From: Pseudobutyrivibrio sp.
Lineage (GTDB): Bacteria; Bacillota; Clostridia; Lachnospirales; Lachnospiraceae
Assembly (NCBI GenBank): GCA_024697025.1
Contig: JAILGH010000038.1
Span: 29,707-93,706, forward strand
Direction: 5' to 3'
Length of the DNA: 64,000 bases
A program made the translations under genes and the position numbers. Under the pieces are notes generated by a model. It saw only the letters and a program-made list of their open reading frames with translations. It searched no databases and was not told where the DNA came from. Position 1 is the stretch's first letter; each line of letters opens with the position of its first letter. Positions 53,034 through 62,495 of this stretch are shown in pieces.

Positions 53034-54903
53034 TCTTCTTTCCTATTGCATAGTAGCAAACTGCAGCTACAACTAAAATGATGAGAATAAGTGCAGGTGC
53101 ATTTCCTGTAGGGATTACACCGCTTAAGTCAAAGTACTTAGTAACATTTGCAACAGTTAAGATTGCAAGTAAGACGCCTACAATACCTTCGCCGGCAATA
53201 AGACCTGAGCAGAAGAGGATACCCTTTCCTGATTCGTCCTTTTGCTCGCCAAACTTGGCATCTGCAAATTTTCTAACAAGACCACCAAGCATGATTGTTG
53301 AAGAAAGCTCAAGTGGAAGATAGAGACCGATGGAAACAGGAAGTGCTGCTATACCAAGAAGCTCTATCACGATAGAAATAAATGCACCGATAAAGATAAG
53401 TGCCCATGGAAGAGTACCATCCATAACGCCTTCGATAATCATCTTCATCATTGTTGCCTGTGGAGCAGCGAGTGCTTCTGAACCGAATCCATAAGCAGAA
53501 TCAAGAAGAATCATAACACCACCGATTGCAAGTGCTGCAGCGATAGTACCCATAATTTCACCAATCTGCTGTTTCTTAGGTGTGGCACCAAGGATGTAAC
53601 CGGTCTTAAGATCCTGTGAAGTATCACCAGCCATACATGCTGCGATACAGATGATAGAACCGATTGCGATAGCACCCTGCATACCGTGAGGACCCTTGTC
53701 ACCAAGAACCTTAAGGCAGAATGTTGCAATGAGAATAGTTGCAATTGTCATACCAGAAACAGGGTTGTTTGAGCTTCCTACAAGACCAACCATACGAGAT
53801 GATACGGCACTGAAGAAGAAGCCAAAGATAACGATGATAATAGCACCAAAGAATGTAACTGGTACTGCTGGTACAAGCCAGATTGCAAGGATTAAAAATG
53901 CAATTGCTGCAAGAACAAATCTAAAATCAATATCCTGAGCAGTACGAAGATTTGAGCTTGTGCCTGTCTTTGAAATGCTCTTGATTGAATCAACGAATGT
54001 TCTAACAATAAGTGGAAGAGTCTTGATAAGACTTATGATACCAGCTGAGGCAACGGCTCCTGCACCAATGTACTTGATGTAGCTAGACCAGATTGCACCA
54101 GCGCCACCTTCAGCATAAAGCTGAGAAATAGGAACGCTTGCTGGATACATAGTTATATCTCCACCGAATGTAACGATAGCTGGAATGAGTACGAACCATC
54201 CAAGAATACCACCTGCAAACATGAAAGCAGAAATCTTTGGTCCGCAGATATATCCAACAGAAACAAGTGCTGGATAAACTTCAGCAGAAAACTCTGTTTT
54301 TAAAGCTTCGATTTTAACTGTGAATACGCTTTGGATTGCATATAATCCATCAACGATAAACTTGATAACTGCACCGATTCCCATACCTAAAAATACTGCC
54401 TTTGCAGAAGAGCCGCCTTCTTCACCTGCAAGAAGTACCTCAGCACATGCTGTTCCTTCTGGATATGGAAGTACACCGTGTTCCTGAACAATAAGTGCAC
54501 TACGAAGAGGAACCATAAAGAATACTCCAAGTAATCCACCGAAAAGTGCAATTATTGTAATAGAGATAAGAGAAGGGGTATCCATTACACCTTCCTTAGC
54601 CCAGATAAAAAGTGCTGGCATAGTGAAAATTGCACCTGCCGCAAGGGATTCACCTGCAGAACCAATGGTCTGAACCATGTTGCTCTCAAGGATAGAATCC
54701 TTTTTCATAATAACTCTGATAAGAGCCATAGAAATGACTGCTGCTGGAATAGAAGCGGAAACTGTCATTCCGACTCTAAGTCCTAAATAGGCGTTTGCTG
54801 CGCCAAAAACTACTGCCAAAATTAAACCAATAAAGACAGAAGTAAATGTTATCTCAGGGGTAACTTTGTCCGCTGGGATATAGGGTTTGAATTCTTCATT
54901 CAT
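53023..54903 (-). CDS. OPT-family oligopeptide transporter
   Basis: 626-aa polytopic protein with about 14-16 helices. Seen: FTSVFIGLILAVVFGAANAYLGLRVG at the N-terminus (about 20-45) and the EGTACAEVL and SGLIAGEGIVGVLL segments characteristic of prokaryotic OPT proteins. It imports peptides, or in some branches metal chelates, by proton coupling. RBS is AAGGAG. It precedes and overlaps a PqqD-like gene by 11 nt, a pairing that may point to handling of modified or leader-type peptides. Confidence 0.93.
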   Translation of the reverse strand: MNEEFKPYIPADKVTPEITFTSVFIGLILAVVFGAANAYLGLRVGMTVSASIPAAVISMALIRVIMKKDSILESNMVQTIGSAGESLAAGAIFTMPALFIWAKEGVMDTPSLISITIIALFGGLLGVFFMVPLRSALIVQEHGVLPYPEGTACAEVLLAGEEGGSSAKAVFLGMGIGAVIKFIVDGLYAIQSVFTVKIEALKTEFSAEVYPALVSVGYICGPKISAFMFAGGILGWFVLIPAIVTFGGDITMYPASVPISQLYAEGGAGAIWSSYIKYIGAGAVASAGIISLIKTLPLIVRTFVDSIKSISKTGTSSNLRTAQDIDFRFVLAAIAFLILAIWLVPAVPVTFFGAIIIVIFGFFFSAVSSRMVGLVGSSNNPVSGMTIATILIATFCLKVLGDKGPHGMQGAIAIGSIICIAACMAGDTSQDLKTGYILGATPKKQQIGEIMGTIAAALAIGGVMILLDSAYGFGSEALAAPQATMMKMIIEGVMDGTLPWALIFIGAFISIVIELLGIAALPVSIGLYLPLELSSTIMLGGLVRKFADAKFGEQKDESGKGILFCSGLIAGEGIVGVLLAILTVANVTKYFDLSGVIPTGNAPALILIILVVAAVCYYAIGKKNEK

Positions 54904-55035
54904 GATTATATTTATCTCCTTCTTTTTAACAGTGACTTAATTATATAGTCACTTTAAAGTGTTTGCAATTTGGTGTATTAAAGCGTTAAAGCAAGATTTA
55001 ATATCATCATGGAATGCAGGCCCATAAAGCCGCGG

Positions 55036-55917
55036 TTAATTGTTGTTTCTCATTATTTCATCTCGAAATTTTTTAGGAGATTTTCCATATTCTTTTACAA
55101 AGGCTCGGTAAAAAACAGAGTAATCACTGAAGCCATAATTGGCTGCTACAGTAGAAATATCTGCGCCACTAAGTATGGCATCCTTGCACATATCAAGTCG
55201 CTTTTTGACAATGTATTTGTGTAAGGATAAACCGTTTGTTTCTGTAAACACATGTGAAATATGAAACTTACTTATATGAAATTTCTCCGCAAGCAAGTCT
55301 AAGGTCAGTGGCTCATCAATATGGGTTTCAATGTACTGAACCAAGCTTTGATATAAAGTGTCGCTGTCGCTATCGAAGTTTTTCTTGTGCTTATCTTCAT
55401 AAATAAGTCTGTTGATTGACAAAATGAAGTCACTTACAGAAAGTAGAATCTTTGCATCCTTCCCAAATCTATTTGAGTGAATCTCATCTATTAATGAAAA
55501 AACCTTGCCCTGAATAGTGTTAAATTCAATCTCGTCAAAATGATGCATGAAAAAGGCTTTATCAGAATCAGTTTTGTCTGTCAGATATAGGTAGTCCTCG
55601 GAAATGTTTGCAAGAGATTGCAAAAAGTCTGAGGTAATCCAAAAGACAAATCGCCTGTAGGAAACCTCGGAGTCAAGGAGGGTGGCAAAATGTGGCATGT
55701 TCGGTGGAATGATAATCATGCTTCCGGGTGTTGGCTTGAAGGTCTTGCCATCAATGTGCATTTTGATATTGCCCTCTATAAAGAAATAAAACTCGTAGTA
55801 GCTGTGGGTGTGTGTGGACACCTTTGGCATGGTCCTATCGCTATAGTAATAAATCTCGAAGTCTCTAGAGAGCATGTACTGTCTGGTACTAAATTCTGAT
55901 TGAAGATTCTTTTTCAT
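55036..55917 (-). CDS. AraC-family transcriptional regulator with cupin sensor
   Basis: 293 aa. The N-terminal cupin (HTHSYYEFYFFIEG, PGSMIIIPPNMPH) and the C-terminal double HTH (LTLDLLAEKFHISKFHISHV and ISTVAANYGFSDYSVFYRAF) define the RhaR-like group. It is divergent from eda and separated from it by about 210 bp, so it is the obvious candidate activator of the uronate operon; it is also on the same strand as, and 132 bp before, the OPT gene. Confidence 0.92.
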   Translation of the reverse strand: MKKNLQSEFSTRQYMLSRDFEIYYYSDRTMPKVSTHTHSYYEFYFFIEGNIKMHIDGKTFKPTPGSMIIIPPNMPHFATLLDSEVSYRRFVFWITSDFLQSLANISEDYLYLTDKTDSDKAFFMHHFDEIEFNTIQGKVFSLIDEIHSNRFGKDAKILLSVSDFILSINRLIYEDKHKKNFDSDSDTLYQSLVQYIETHIDEPLTLDLLAEKFHISKFHISHVFTETNGLSLHKYIVKKRLDMCKDAILSGADISTVAANYGFSDYSVFYRAFVKEYGKSPKKFRDEIMRNNN

Positions 55918-56129
55918 AGATATGTCCTCATTATCATCTTTCTAAAGAGAGAATATCCCATAGAAACTAAAAATTTGATAAATAATCTCTCAGGTGATCA
56001 TATTGTTTTGCAGTTAAAATGGTAGCATAGAATAGCAATTTTTGCAATGTAACCAGCAAGTGGAACAATGGGATAAAACTCCAAATGGAAATAATATATA
56101 TACATAAAGTAGATAGGAGATTTTATATT

Positions 56130-56771
56130 ATGTATGAAGATTTAAAATCACGTTTTGAAAAAATTGGAATTATACCTGTTGTTGTCCTGGAAAATGCTGA
56201 GGATGCACATCCTCTTGGAGAGGCTTTGATGAATGGTGGATTGCCAGCTGCAGAGGTTACATTTAGAACAGCTGCAGCAGAGGAATCAATCAGAATCTTG
56301 GCAAAGGATTTTCCAGATATGCTGGTGGGGGCAGGTACAGTGTTAACTTGCGAACAGGCCGACAAGGCAATTGCTGCCGGAGCAAAATTTATAGTAGCAC
56401 CGGGCTTTAACCCAACTGTTGTTAAGTACTGTCTTGAAAAGGGTTATCCAGTGACACCTGGAGTTCAGACACCAGGCGAGATGGAGCAGGCTATGGAGCT
56501 TGGCCTTGATTTTGTAAAGTTCTTCCCGGCTGAGCCAGCTGGCGGGCTTCCTATGATAAAGGCAGTTGCAGCACCATACACCAACCTAAAGTTTATGCCA
56601 ACTGGTGGCATTAATAAGGAAAACGTAAAGGACTACCTTGCCTACAACAAAATTGTAGCCTGTGGTGGTACCTGGATGGTAAAGGGTGACTTAATCGCCT
56701 CAGGAGACTTTTCTGCAGTAGAGCAGCTTACCCGTGAAGCCGCAGAAGTTGTGCATGAGATTCGTGGCTAA
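56130..56771 (+). CDS. eda: 2-keto-3-deoxy-6-phosphogluconate aldolase
   Basis: Cleaves KDPG to pyruvate and glyceraldehyde-3-phosphate, the last step of glucuronate breakdown. 213 aa from the ATG at 56130 (AGGAGA 9 nt upstream); an ATG at 56085 adds residues not found in the family. E42, T44 and R46 (AEVTFRTA) and Schiff-base lysine K130 (FVKFFPAE) are present. It leads the uronate cluster, but the 208-nt gap to uxuA with a structured motif suggests separate control of uxuA onward. Confidence 0.95.
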   Translation: MYEDLKSRFEKIGIIPVVVLENAEDAHPLGEALMNGGLPAAEVTFRTAAAEESIRILAKDFPDMLVGAGTVLTCEQADKAIAAGAKFIVAPGFNPTVVKYCLEKGYPVTPGVQTPGEMEQAMELGLDFVKFFPAEPAGGLPMIKAVAAPYTNLKFMPTGGINKENVKDYLAYNKIVACGGTWMVKGDLIASGDFSAVEQLTREAAEVVHEIRG

Positions 56772-56859
56772 AAAAGCTATTGCCCAAGAAAAGAAATTGT
56801 GACTTGGTTAATAGAAACTTGTAGAAAGATTAGCTTACTGTTCTTCCAATAATTATAAA

Positions 56860-56950
56860 TAGCTAGTAGCTATCAAGCTCTGAATGTTGTCTAAGGAGAC
56901 GTGTTAGTCGACGAGGACAATATTCAGGCTTGAGAGCGTAACTAGCGAGA
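56860..56950 (+). ncRNA. Candidate structured leader RNA upstream of uxuA, long form
   Basis: A closing stem GCTAGT/ACTAGC (56862-56867 with 56941-56946) encloses AGCTATCAAGCTCTGA and a long arm in which CAAGC-CTGAAT-TTGTC pairs with GACAA-ATTCAG-CTTG, capped by a loop around 56891-56915. The shorter relative at 38867 shares 19 identical bases and a compensatory pair. It ends 29 nt before the uxuA ATG, just upstream of AGGAGG. A riboswitch, attenuator or processing site is possible; no known class recognised. Confidence 0.6.
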
Positions 56951-56979
56951 AATGATAACAAGGAGGTTATAACCCGTAT

Positions 56980-58047
56980 ATGGAGATGACACTTAGATGG
57001 TACGGTAAGGATTTTGATACCGTTACCTTGGAACAAATTAGACAGGTGCCTGGCGTAAAGGGCGTCATTACAACTCTTTTTGACACAATGCCAGGAGAGG
57101 TTTGGTCTAGAGAAAGAATCAAGGCTATGAAGGCCGAGGTTGAGGCAGCAGGCCTTAGAGTGGCAGGTATTGAAAGTGTAAATATTCACGAGGATATTAA
57201 GCTTGGCAAGCCAAGCCGCGAGCAGCTTATTGATAATTATATTGAGACATTAACAAATCTTGGCGAAGAGGACATACACATGGTATGTTACAACTTCATG
57301 CCAGTATTTGACTGGACTCGCACAGAGCTTGCAAGAGTTCGCCCTGACGGTTCAACAGTTTTGGCATATACTCAAGAGGCTGTTGATGCACTTGTGCCAG
57401 AGGAGATGTTTGACTCAATTGCTGGCGATACAAATGGTGCTTTGATGCCAGGTTGGGAGCCAGAGAGACTTGCTCACGTCAAGGAGCTTTTTGAAGAATA
57501 CAAGGATGTTACAGACGAGGATTTATTTGCAAACCTTAAATATTTCCTTGAGAGAATCATGCCAGTTTGTGACAAGTATGATATCAACATGGCTATTCAT
57601 CCTGATGATCCAGCATGGCCAGTGTTTGGTCTTCCAAGAATCATCATCAATAAGGAAAATATTCAGCGCATGATGAAGATGGTGGACAATCCTCACAACG
57701 GCGTGACTTTCTGCTCAGGTTCTTATGGTACAAATCTTGAAAATGATTTACCAGATATGATTAGAAGCTTGCGCGGTCGTATCCATTTTGCCCACGTTAG
57801 AAACTTAAAGTTTAATTCGCCTACAGATTTTGAGGAGTCTGCTCATCTTTCTAGTGATGGTAGCTTTGATATGTATGAAATCGTAAAGGCGTTATACGAT
57901 ATTGGGTTTACTGGACCTATCAGACCAGACCATGGACGTATGATTTGGGGCGAGAAGGCAATGCCAGGATACGGTTTATATGATAGAGCCCTTGGGGCAG
58001 CATATATTAATGGTCTATGGGAAGCAATTGAGAAGAACAATAAATAA
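56980..58047 (+). CDS. uxuA: Mannonate dehydratase
   Basis: Dehydrates D-mannonate to 2-keto-3-deoxygluconate. 355 aa, a normal length. The start MEMTLRWYGKDFDTVTLEQI, the metal/substrate segments MAIHPDDPAWPVFGLPRI and FCSGSYG, and RPDHGRMIWGE near the end are diagnostic. The ATG used is 13 nt after AGGAGG, slightly far; a second ATG two codons on is less favourable. First gene of the uxuA-uxuB-uxaC-kdgK run. Confidence 0.96.
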   Translation: MEMTLRWYGKDFDTVTLEQIRQVPGVKGVITTLFDTMPGEVWSRERIKAMKAEVEAAGLRVAGIESVNIHEDIKLGKPSREQLIDNYIETLTNLGEEDIHMVCYNFMPVFDWTRTELARVRPDGSTVLAYTQEAVDALVPEEMFDSIAGDTNGALMPGWEPERLAHVKELFEEYKDVTDEDLFANLKYFLERIMPVCDKYDINMAIHPDDPAWPVFGLPRIIINKENIQRMMKMVDNPHNGVTFCSGSYGTNLENDLPDMIRSLRGRIHFAHVRNLKFNSPTDFEESAHLSSDGSFDMYEIVKALYDIGFTGPIRPDHGRMIWGEKAMPGYGLYDRALGAAYINGLWEAIEKNNK

Positions 58048-58088
58048 TAGGCTTCCCATTGAGGAGAAGAGCTAGATGAGGTGTAAAA

Positions 58089-59585
58089 ATGAAGCTTACA
58101 AACGAAGGTATTAAAGACAGAAAAGCGTGGGAAGAAAAGGGATATAGTCTTCCTAAATATGATAGAAATCAGATTATCGCAAATACGAAGCAAAATCCTA
58201 AGTGGATTCACTTCGGTGCGGGAAATATTTTTAGAGCCTTTCAGGCAAATGTAGTTGAAGAACTTTTAAATCAGGGTGTTATTGATACAGGCCTGATTGT
58301 TGCTGAAGGCTACGACTATGAGATTATTGAAAAATATAACAGACCTCACGATGATTTAAGCATTCTTGCTACATTAAGAGCTGATGGAACTGTGGAAAAA
58401 AAGGTTATCGGTTCCATCGTAGAATCATGCATCTTAGATGAGGAAAATGCAAAGGAGATTGAGAGATTAAGAGAAATCTTTCGTGCTCCTTCCCTTCAGA
58501 TGGTTAGCTTTACCATCACTGAAAAGGGATACAAGACAAGAAGCTACATGAACAAGGTGGTTGGACTTTTACTTGAAAGATATAAGGAGGGAAGCCTTCC
58601 TATTTCTGTTGTTAGCATGGACAACTGCTCTCACAATGGTGACAAGCTTAAGGAAGCAGTAGTTGAGATTGCAAAGGAATGGGTATCTGAGGGCAAATGC
58701 GACAATGGATTTTTGGATTATATAGAAAATCCTCGTCTAGTGGCATTTCCACTTTCTATGATAGATAAGATTACTCCAAGACCAGATGACACTGTAAAAG
58801 AGATGCTTATCAGTGATGGTGTTGAGGACGCAGAGCCTATCGTTACATCTAAGAACACATATGTGGCTAGCTTCGTAAATGCGGAGGAAACAGAGTATCT
58901 TGTTGTGGAAGACCTTTTCCCAAATGGAAGAGATGCTTATGAAAAGGGAGGTATCATTTTTACTGACAGACAGACTGTGGATAAGACAGAAAAGATGAAG
59001 GTCTGCACCTGCCTCAATCCTTTACATACAGCACTTGCAATTTTTGGATGCCTACTTGGTTACAAAACAATTCATGATGAAATGGATGATGAAGTTTTGA
59101 AAAAGCTAGTGACAACTTTGGGCAAGGACGAGGGCATGAAGGTTGTAGTAGATCCGAAGGTGCTTTCACCACAGGAATTTTTGGATGCAGTACTTACCAA
59201 GAGATTGCCAAATCCATTTATGCCAGATACACCACAGCGAATCGCCTGTGATACTTCACAAAAGATTCCAATCCGTTTTGGTGAGACAATTAAGGCTTAC
59301 AGAAATAAATCAAGCCTTGGAACTGAAAAGCTAAAGGTTATTCCTGTAGTTTTGGCAGGATATTTAAGATATCTTGAGGGCGTTGATGATGAGGGTAATG
59401 TATTTGAGCAAAGCCCAGATCCACTTTTGGATGAATTAAAAGCGCTTCCAGCCAAGGACGTTTTAAAACGTAAAGACGTATTTGGCGTTGACTTATATCA
59501 GGATACCCTTGCAAAGCGTGTTCTTGAAATTTACGCTGGAATGCAGGGTAAAGGCAATGTGAGAAAGGAGTTGGAATTGCTATGA
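58089..59585 (+). CDS. uxuB: Fructuronate reductase (mannitol dehydrogenase family)
   Basis: Interconverts fructuronate and mannonate with NAD(H). 498 aa. The N-terminal Rossmann region reads WIHFGAGNIFRAFQANVVEEL, then VSMDNCSHNGDKL, and CLNPLHTALAIFGCL in the helical C-terminal domain. The N-terminal FGAGNIFRAF and context favour mannonate oxidoreductase over mannitol dehydrogenase. It overlaps uxaC by 4 nt (ATGA). Confidence 0.9.
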   Translation: MKLTNEGIKDRKAWEEKGYSLPKYDRNQIIANTKQNPKWIHFGAGNIFRAFQANVVEELLNQGVIDTGLIVAEGYDYEIIEKYNRPHDDLSILATLRADGTVEKKVIGSIVESCILDEENAKEIERLREIFRAPSLQMVSFTITEKGYKTRSYMNKVVGLLLERYKEGSLPISVVSMDNCSHNGDKLKEAVVEIAKEWVSEGKCDNGFLDYIENPRLVAFPLSMIDKITPRPDDTVKEMLISDGVEDAEPIVTSKNTYVASFVNAEETEYLVVEDLFPNGRDAYEKGGIIFTDRQTVDKTEKMKVCTCLNPLHTALAIFGCLLGYKTIHDEMDDEVLKKLVTTLGKDEGMKVVVDPKVLSPQEFLDAVLTKRLPNPFMPDTPQRIACDTSQKIPIRFGETIKAYRNKSSLGTEKLKVIPVVLAGYLRYLEGVDDEGNVFEQSPDPLLDELKALPAKDVLKRKDVFGVDLYQDTLAKRVLEIYAGMQGKGNVRKELELL

Positions 59586-60982
59586 GAAAATTTATGGATG
59601 AAGACTTCTTACTTACAAATGAAACAGCAAAGGAACTTTTTGCTGCAGTAAAAGATGAGCCAATCATCGACTATCACAATCATTTGAATCCACGTGAAAT
59701 ATACGAGGACAAATGCTATAACAATTTGGCTGAAGTTTGGCTGGGAGGCGACCACTACAAGTGGCGTGCCATGAGAGCAAATGGCGTATCAGAAAAGCTT
59801 ATCACTGGAGACGGAGCTCCATTTGATAAATTCCTTGCATGGGCAGATACTGTGCAGAATCTAATTGGTAATCCCCTATATCATTGGACTCATTTAGAGT
59901 TACAGCGTTACTTTAAAATTAGCAACCCTCTAACTCCTGAATGTGCTAAAGCTGTTTGGGACGAATGTAACGCGAAATTGGCAACTAAGGAGTACTCCGT
60001 ACGCAATCTCCTTAGGATGCAAAATGTATCTGTCCTATGCACAACCGACGACCCTATCGATGACCTTCAGTGGCACAAAAAAATCCGTGAGGATGGATTT
60101 GAGATAAAGGTGCTTCCTTCCTTTAGACCTGAGAAGGCTATCGGTATTGAAAAGGATACATTTGCCGAATATATATCTGAATTATCAAAGGTTGCAAATG
60201 TAGATATAGTAAATGTAGATTCCTTGTTAGCAGCACTTGAAAAGAGATTAGACTTCTTCAAAGAAAATGGATGTAAGGTTTCTGACCACAGCTTGGAGGC
60301 GACATTTTTTTTTGAAGCAGATTTAAATGAAGTAAATGAAATATTTAAATCAAAGCTTTCTGGTGCTACACTAACAGAGGAGCAGATTGGCAAGTTCAAA
60401 GGCTACATGCTTACAAAGCTTGGCAATTTATATGCAGATAGAAATATGGTTTGCCAGCTTCACATAGGAGCTATCCGCAACAACTCTAAGAGATGCTTTG
60501 AGTTACTTGGTCCAGATACAGGCTTTGACGCATTAAATGATTTTAACTATGCACCACAGCTTGCAGCTTTGCTATCAGCCATGGACTACAACAACAAGCT
60601 GCCAAAGACAATTCTTTACTGCCTCAATCCTAAGGATACAGAGATGCTTGCAGCAATGGCAGGCACATTTTCTGGTAACGAGGATGGCATAAAGGGCAAG
60701 GTTCAGCTTGGTGCAGCTTGGTGGTTCTGTGACCACAAGAATGGCATGGAACGCCAGCTTGAAGCAATGTCAGATGGAGGACTTATTTCCACATCAATAG
60801 GAATGCTTACGGATTCACGAAGCTTCCTTTCATTCCCACGCCATGAGCTTTATCGTCGCATTCTTTGCAACAAGATTGGCACTTGGGTTGAGGATGGAGA
60901 GTACCCTGCGGATATGGATTACCTAAAGAAGATGGTTAAAAATATTTGTGGGAATAATGCAGTAGAGTATTTTAATATTTAA
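59582..60982 (+). CDS. uxaC: Uronate isomerase
   Basis: Isomerises glucuronate to fructuronate (and galacturonate to tagaturonate). 466 aa, an amidohydrolase-superfamily enzyme: IIDYHNHLNPREIYED near the N-terminus carries the metal-binding HxH-like motif, CTTDDPIDDL and QLHIGAIRNNS follow, and TDSRSFLSFPRHELYRRILC ends the active site. It starts inside the last codons of uxuB, so the proteins are co-translated. Confidence 0.96.
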   Translation: MRKFMDEDFLLTNETAKELFAAVKDEPIIDYHNHLNPREIYEDKCYNNLAEVWLGGDHYKWRAMRANGVSEKLITGDGAPFDKFLAWADTVQNLIGNPLYHWTHLELQRYFKISNPLTPECAKAVWDECNAKLATKEYSVRNLLRMQNVSVLCTTDDPIDDLQWHKKIREDGFEIKVLPSFRPEKAIGIEKDTFAEYISELSKVANVDIVNVDSLLAALEKRLDFFKENGCKVSDHSLEATFFFEADLNEVNEIFKSKLSGATLTEEQIGKFKGYMLTKLGNLYADRNMVCQLHIGAIRNNSKRCFELLGPDTGFDALNDFNYAPQLAALLSAMDYNNKLPKTILYCLNPKDTEMLAAMAGTFSGNEDGIKGKVQLGAAWWFCDHKNGMERQLEAMSDGGLISTSIGMLTDSRSFLSFPRHELYRRILCNKIGTWVEDGEYPADMDYLKKMVKNICGNNAVEYFNI

Positions 60983-60994
60983 CGGAGAATTAAT

Positions 60995-62092
60995 ATGAAT
61001 TTAAATTTAAAAGAGAAGAAAGATTGTAAGTTTGATGCAGTATCTCTTGGGGAGGTAATGCTTAGATTTGATCCAGGCGAGGGACGCATTCGCACAGCTC
61101 GTCAGTTTAAAGTATGGGAAGGCGGCGGAGAGTACAACGTAATCCGTGGACTTCGCAGATGCTTTGGAATGGACACCGCAGTAATCACTGCTTTTGCTGA
61201 TAATGAGGTTGGACACCTTGTTGAGGATTTCATCCTTCAGGGTGGCGTAGACACTTCTCTTATCAATTGGAAGAAGACAGATGGTATCGGTCGTGAGTGT
61301 AGAAATGGTCTTAACTTTGTAGAGAGAGGTTTTGGAATCCGCGGTGCTCTTTCATGTTCAGATAGAGCCAACACAGCAATTTCACAGGCTACAGATAAGG
61401 ACTTTGACTTTGATTATATCTTTGGCACGCTTGGTGTTAGGTGGTTCCACACAGGTGGTATCTATGCAGCTTTATCAGAGCAATCAGCAGAGACTGTTGT
61501 AAAGGCAATCAAGACTGCAAAGAAGTATGGAACTATCGTTTCTTACGACCTTAATTACCGAGCTTCTATGTGGTCAGCAATCGGCGGTCAAAAAAAAGCT
61601 CAAGAAATTAATAAAGAAATTGCAAAATATGTCGATGTAATGATTGGAAACGAAGAAGACTTTACTGCATGCCTTGGGTTTGAGATTGAAGGTAACGACG
61701 AAAATCTTAAAGAGCTCAACATCGAAGGCTACAAGAAAATGATTGATGAAGCTTCTAAGGTTTACCCTAACTTTAAGGTTGTAGCAACAACCCTTAGGAC
61801 AGTTAAGACTGCTACAGTAAACGACTGGTCAGCGCTATGCTGGGCAGACGGACAGATTTTTAAGGCAAAGGATTACAAGGGCTTAGAGATTCTTGATCGT
61901 GTAGGCGGTGGTGACTCATTTGCATCAGGTCTCGTATACGGACTTATGACAACTGGAGATGCTGCCAAGGCAGTTGAATATGGAACTGCTCACGGGGCTC
62001 TTGCTATGACAACACCTGGTGATACTACCATGGCAACATGCGCTGAGGTAGAGGCAATCATGGGTGGCGCAGGCGCTAGAGTTAAGAGGTAA
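60995..62092 (+). CDS. kdgK: 2-keto-3-deoxygluconate kinase (PfkB family)
   Basis: Phosphorylates KDG to KDPG, feeding Eda. 365 aa, somewhat longer than typical (about 310-340). PfkB signature near the C-terminus: DRVGGGDSFASGLVYGL with the catalytic Asp; N-terminal substrate segment SLGEVMLRFDPGEGRIRTA and WEGGGEYNVIRGL. The RBS ACGGAG is 7 nt upstream, 12 nt after uxaC. Completes the glucuronate-to-pyruvate route in this window. Confidence 0.92.
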   Translation: MNLNLKEKKDCKFDAVSLGEVMLRFDPGEGRIRTARQFKVWEGGGEYNVIRGLRRCFGMDTAVITAFADNEVGHLVEDFILQGGVDTSLINWKKTDGIGRECRNGLNFVERGFGIRGALSCSDRANTAISQATDKDFDFDYIFGTLGVRWFHTGGIYAALSEQSAETVVKAIKTAKKYGTIVSYDLNYRASMWSAIGGQKKAQEINKEIAKYVDVMIGNEEDFTACLGFEIEGNDENLKELNIEGYKKMIDEASKVYPNFKVVATTLRTVKTATVNDWSALCWADGQIFKAKDYKGLEILDRVGGGDSFASGLVYGLMTTGDAAKAVEYGTAHGALAMTTPGDTTMATCAEVEAIMGGAGARVKR

Positions 62093-62245
62093 ATCCAAAA
62101 CTTACAGGCAATTCCCTTGAAAAATGCAAGTTTCACAAACATTTCACAGTAAAAGCGTAGACAAAATGGCATTTTGGCTTTAATATTTAAGTACTCGCAG
62201 TAAAGCGATAGGACTTAATTATTTAGGCCGGGGAGGGAATAAAAT

Positions 62246-62410
62246 ATGTCAGTAGGCGAGATTATTGCATGCACAAGTGCAGAAGACTTATTTAGAAAAG
62301 CTGAGGATTTACAAGAGAGAGGAATCCAGACAGTATTTGTTGCTCGCAACACTCTACAGATTGTAGAGATTGGCGATAAAAAGTTGTCGTTTAAAGTAGA
62401 ATTTAATTAG
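62246..62410 (+). CDS. Conserved-looking 54-aa small protein of unknown function
   Basis: ATG at 62246 with GGGAGGGA 7 nt upstream, ending TAG at 62410. It begins MSVGEIIACTSAEDLF and ends LSFKVEFN; the middle reads RGIQTVFVARNTLQIVEIGD, an alternating strand-turn-strand pattern preceded by a charged helix. No membrane segment. It lies 153 nt after kdgK and before a terminator, so it may share the uronate transcript or have its own promoter. The family is not recognised; the RBS and protein-like composition support it as real. Confidence 0.7.
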   Translation: MSVGEIIACTSAEDLFRKAEDLQERGIQTVFVARNTLQIVEIGDKKLSFKVEFN

Positions 62411-62459
62411 GCATAAAGCTTAATTAAGCAGCAGATAAGCTTTAAAAAATAATTATCAT

Positions 62460-62495
62460 AAGAATCCTTGCATAGGCAGGGGTTCTTATTTTTTT
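62460..62495 (+). terminator. Rho-independent terminator after the small protein gene
   Basis: A 12-bp stem (62460-62471 with 62476-62487, two wobbles), a 4-nt loop and seven T. The T-run merges into the 146-bp repeat. Confidence 0.85.
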
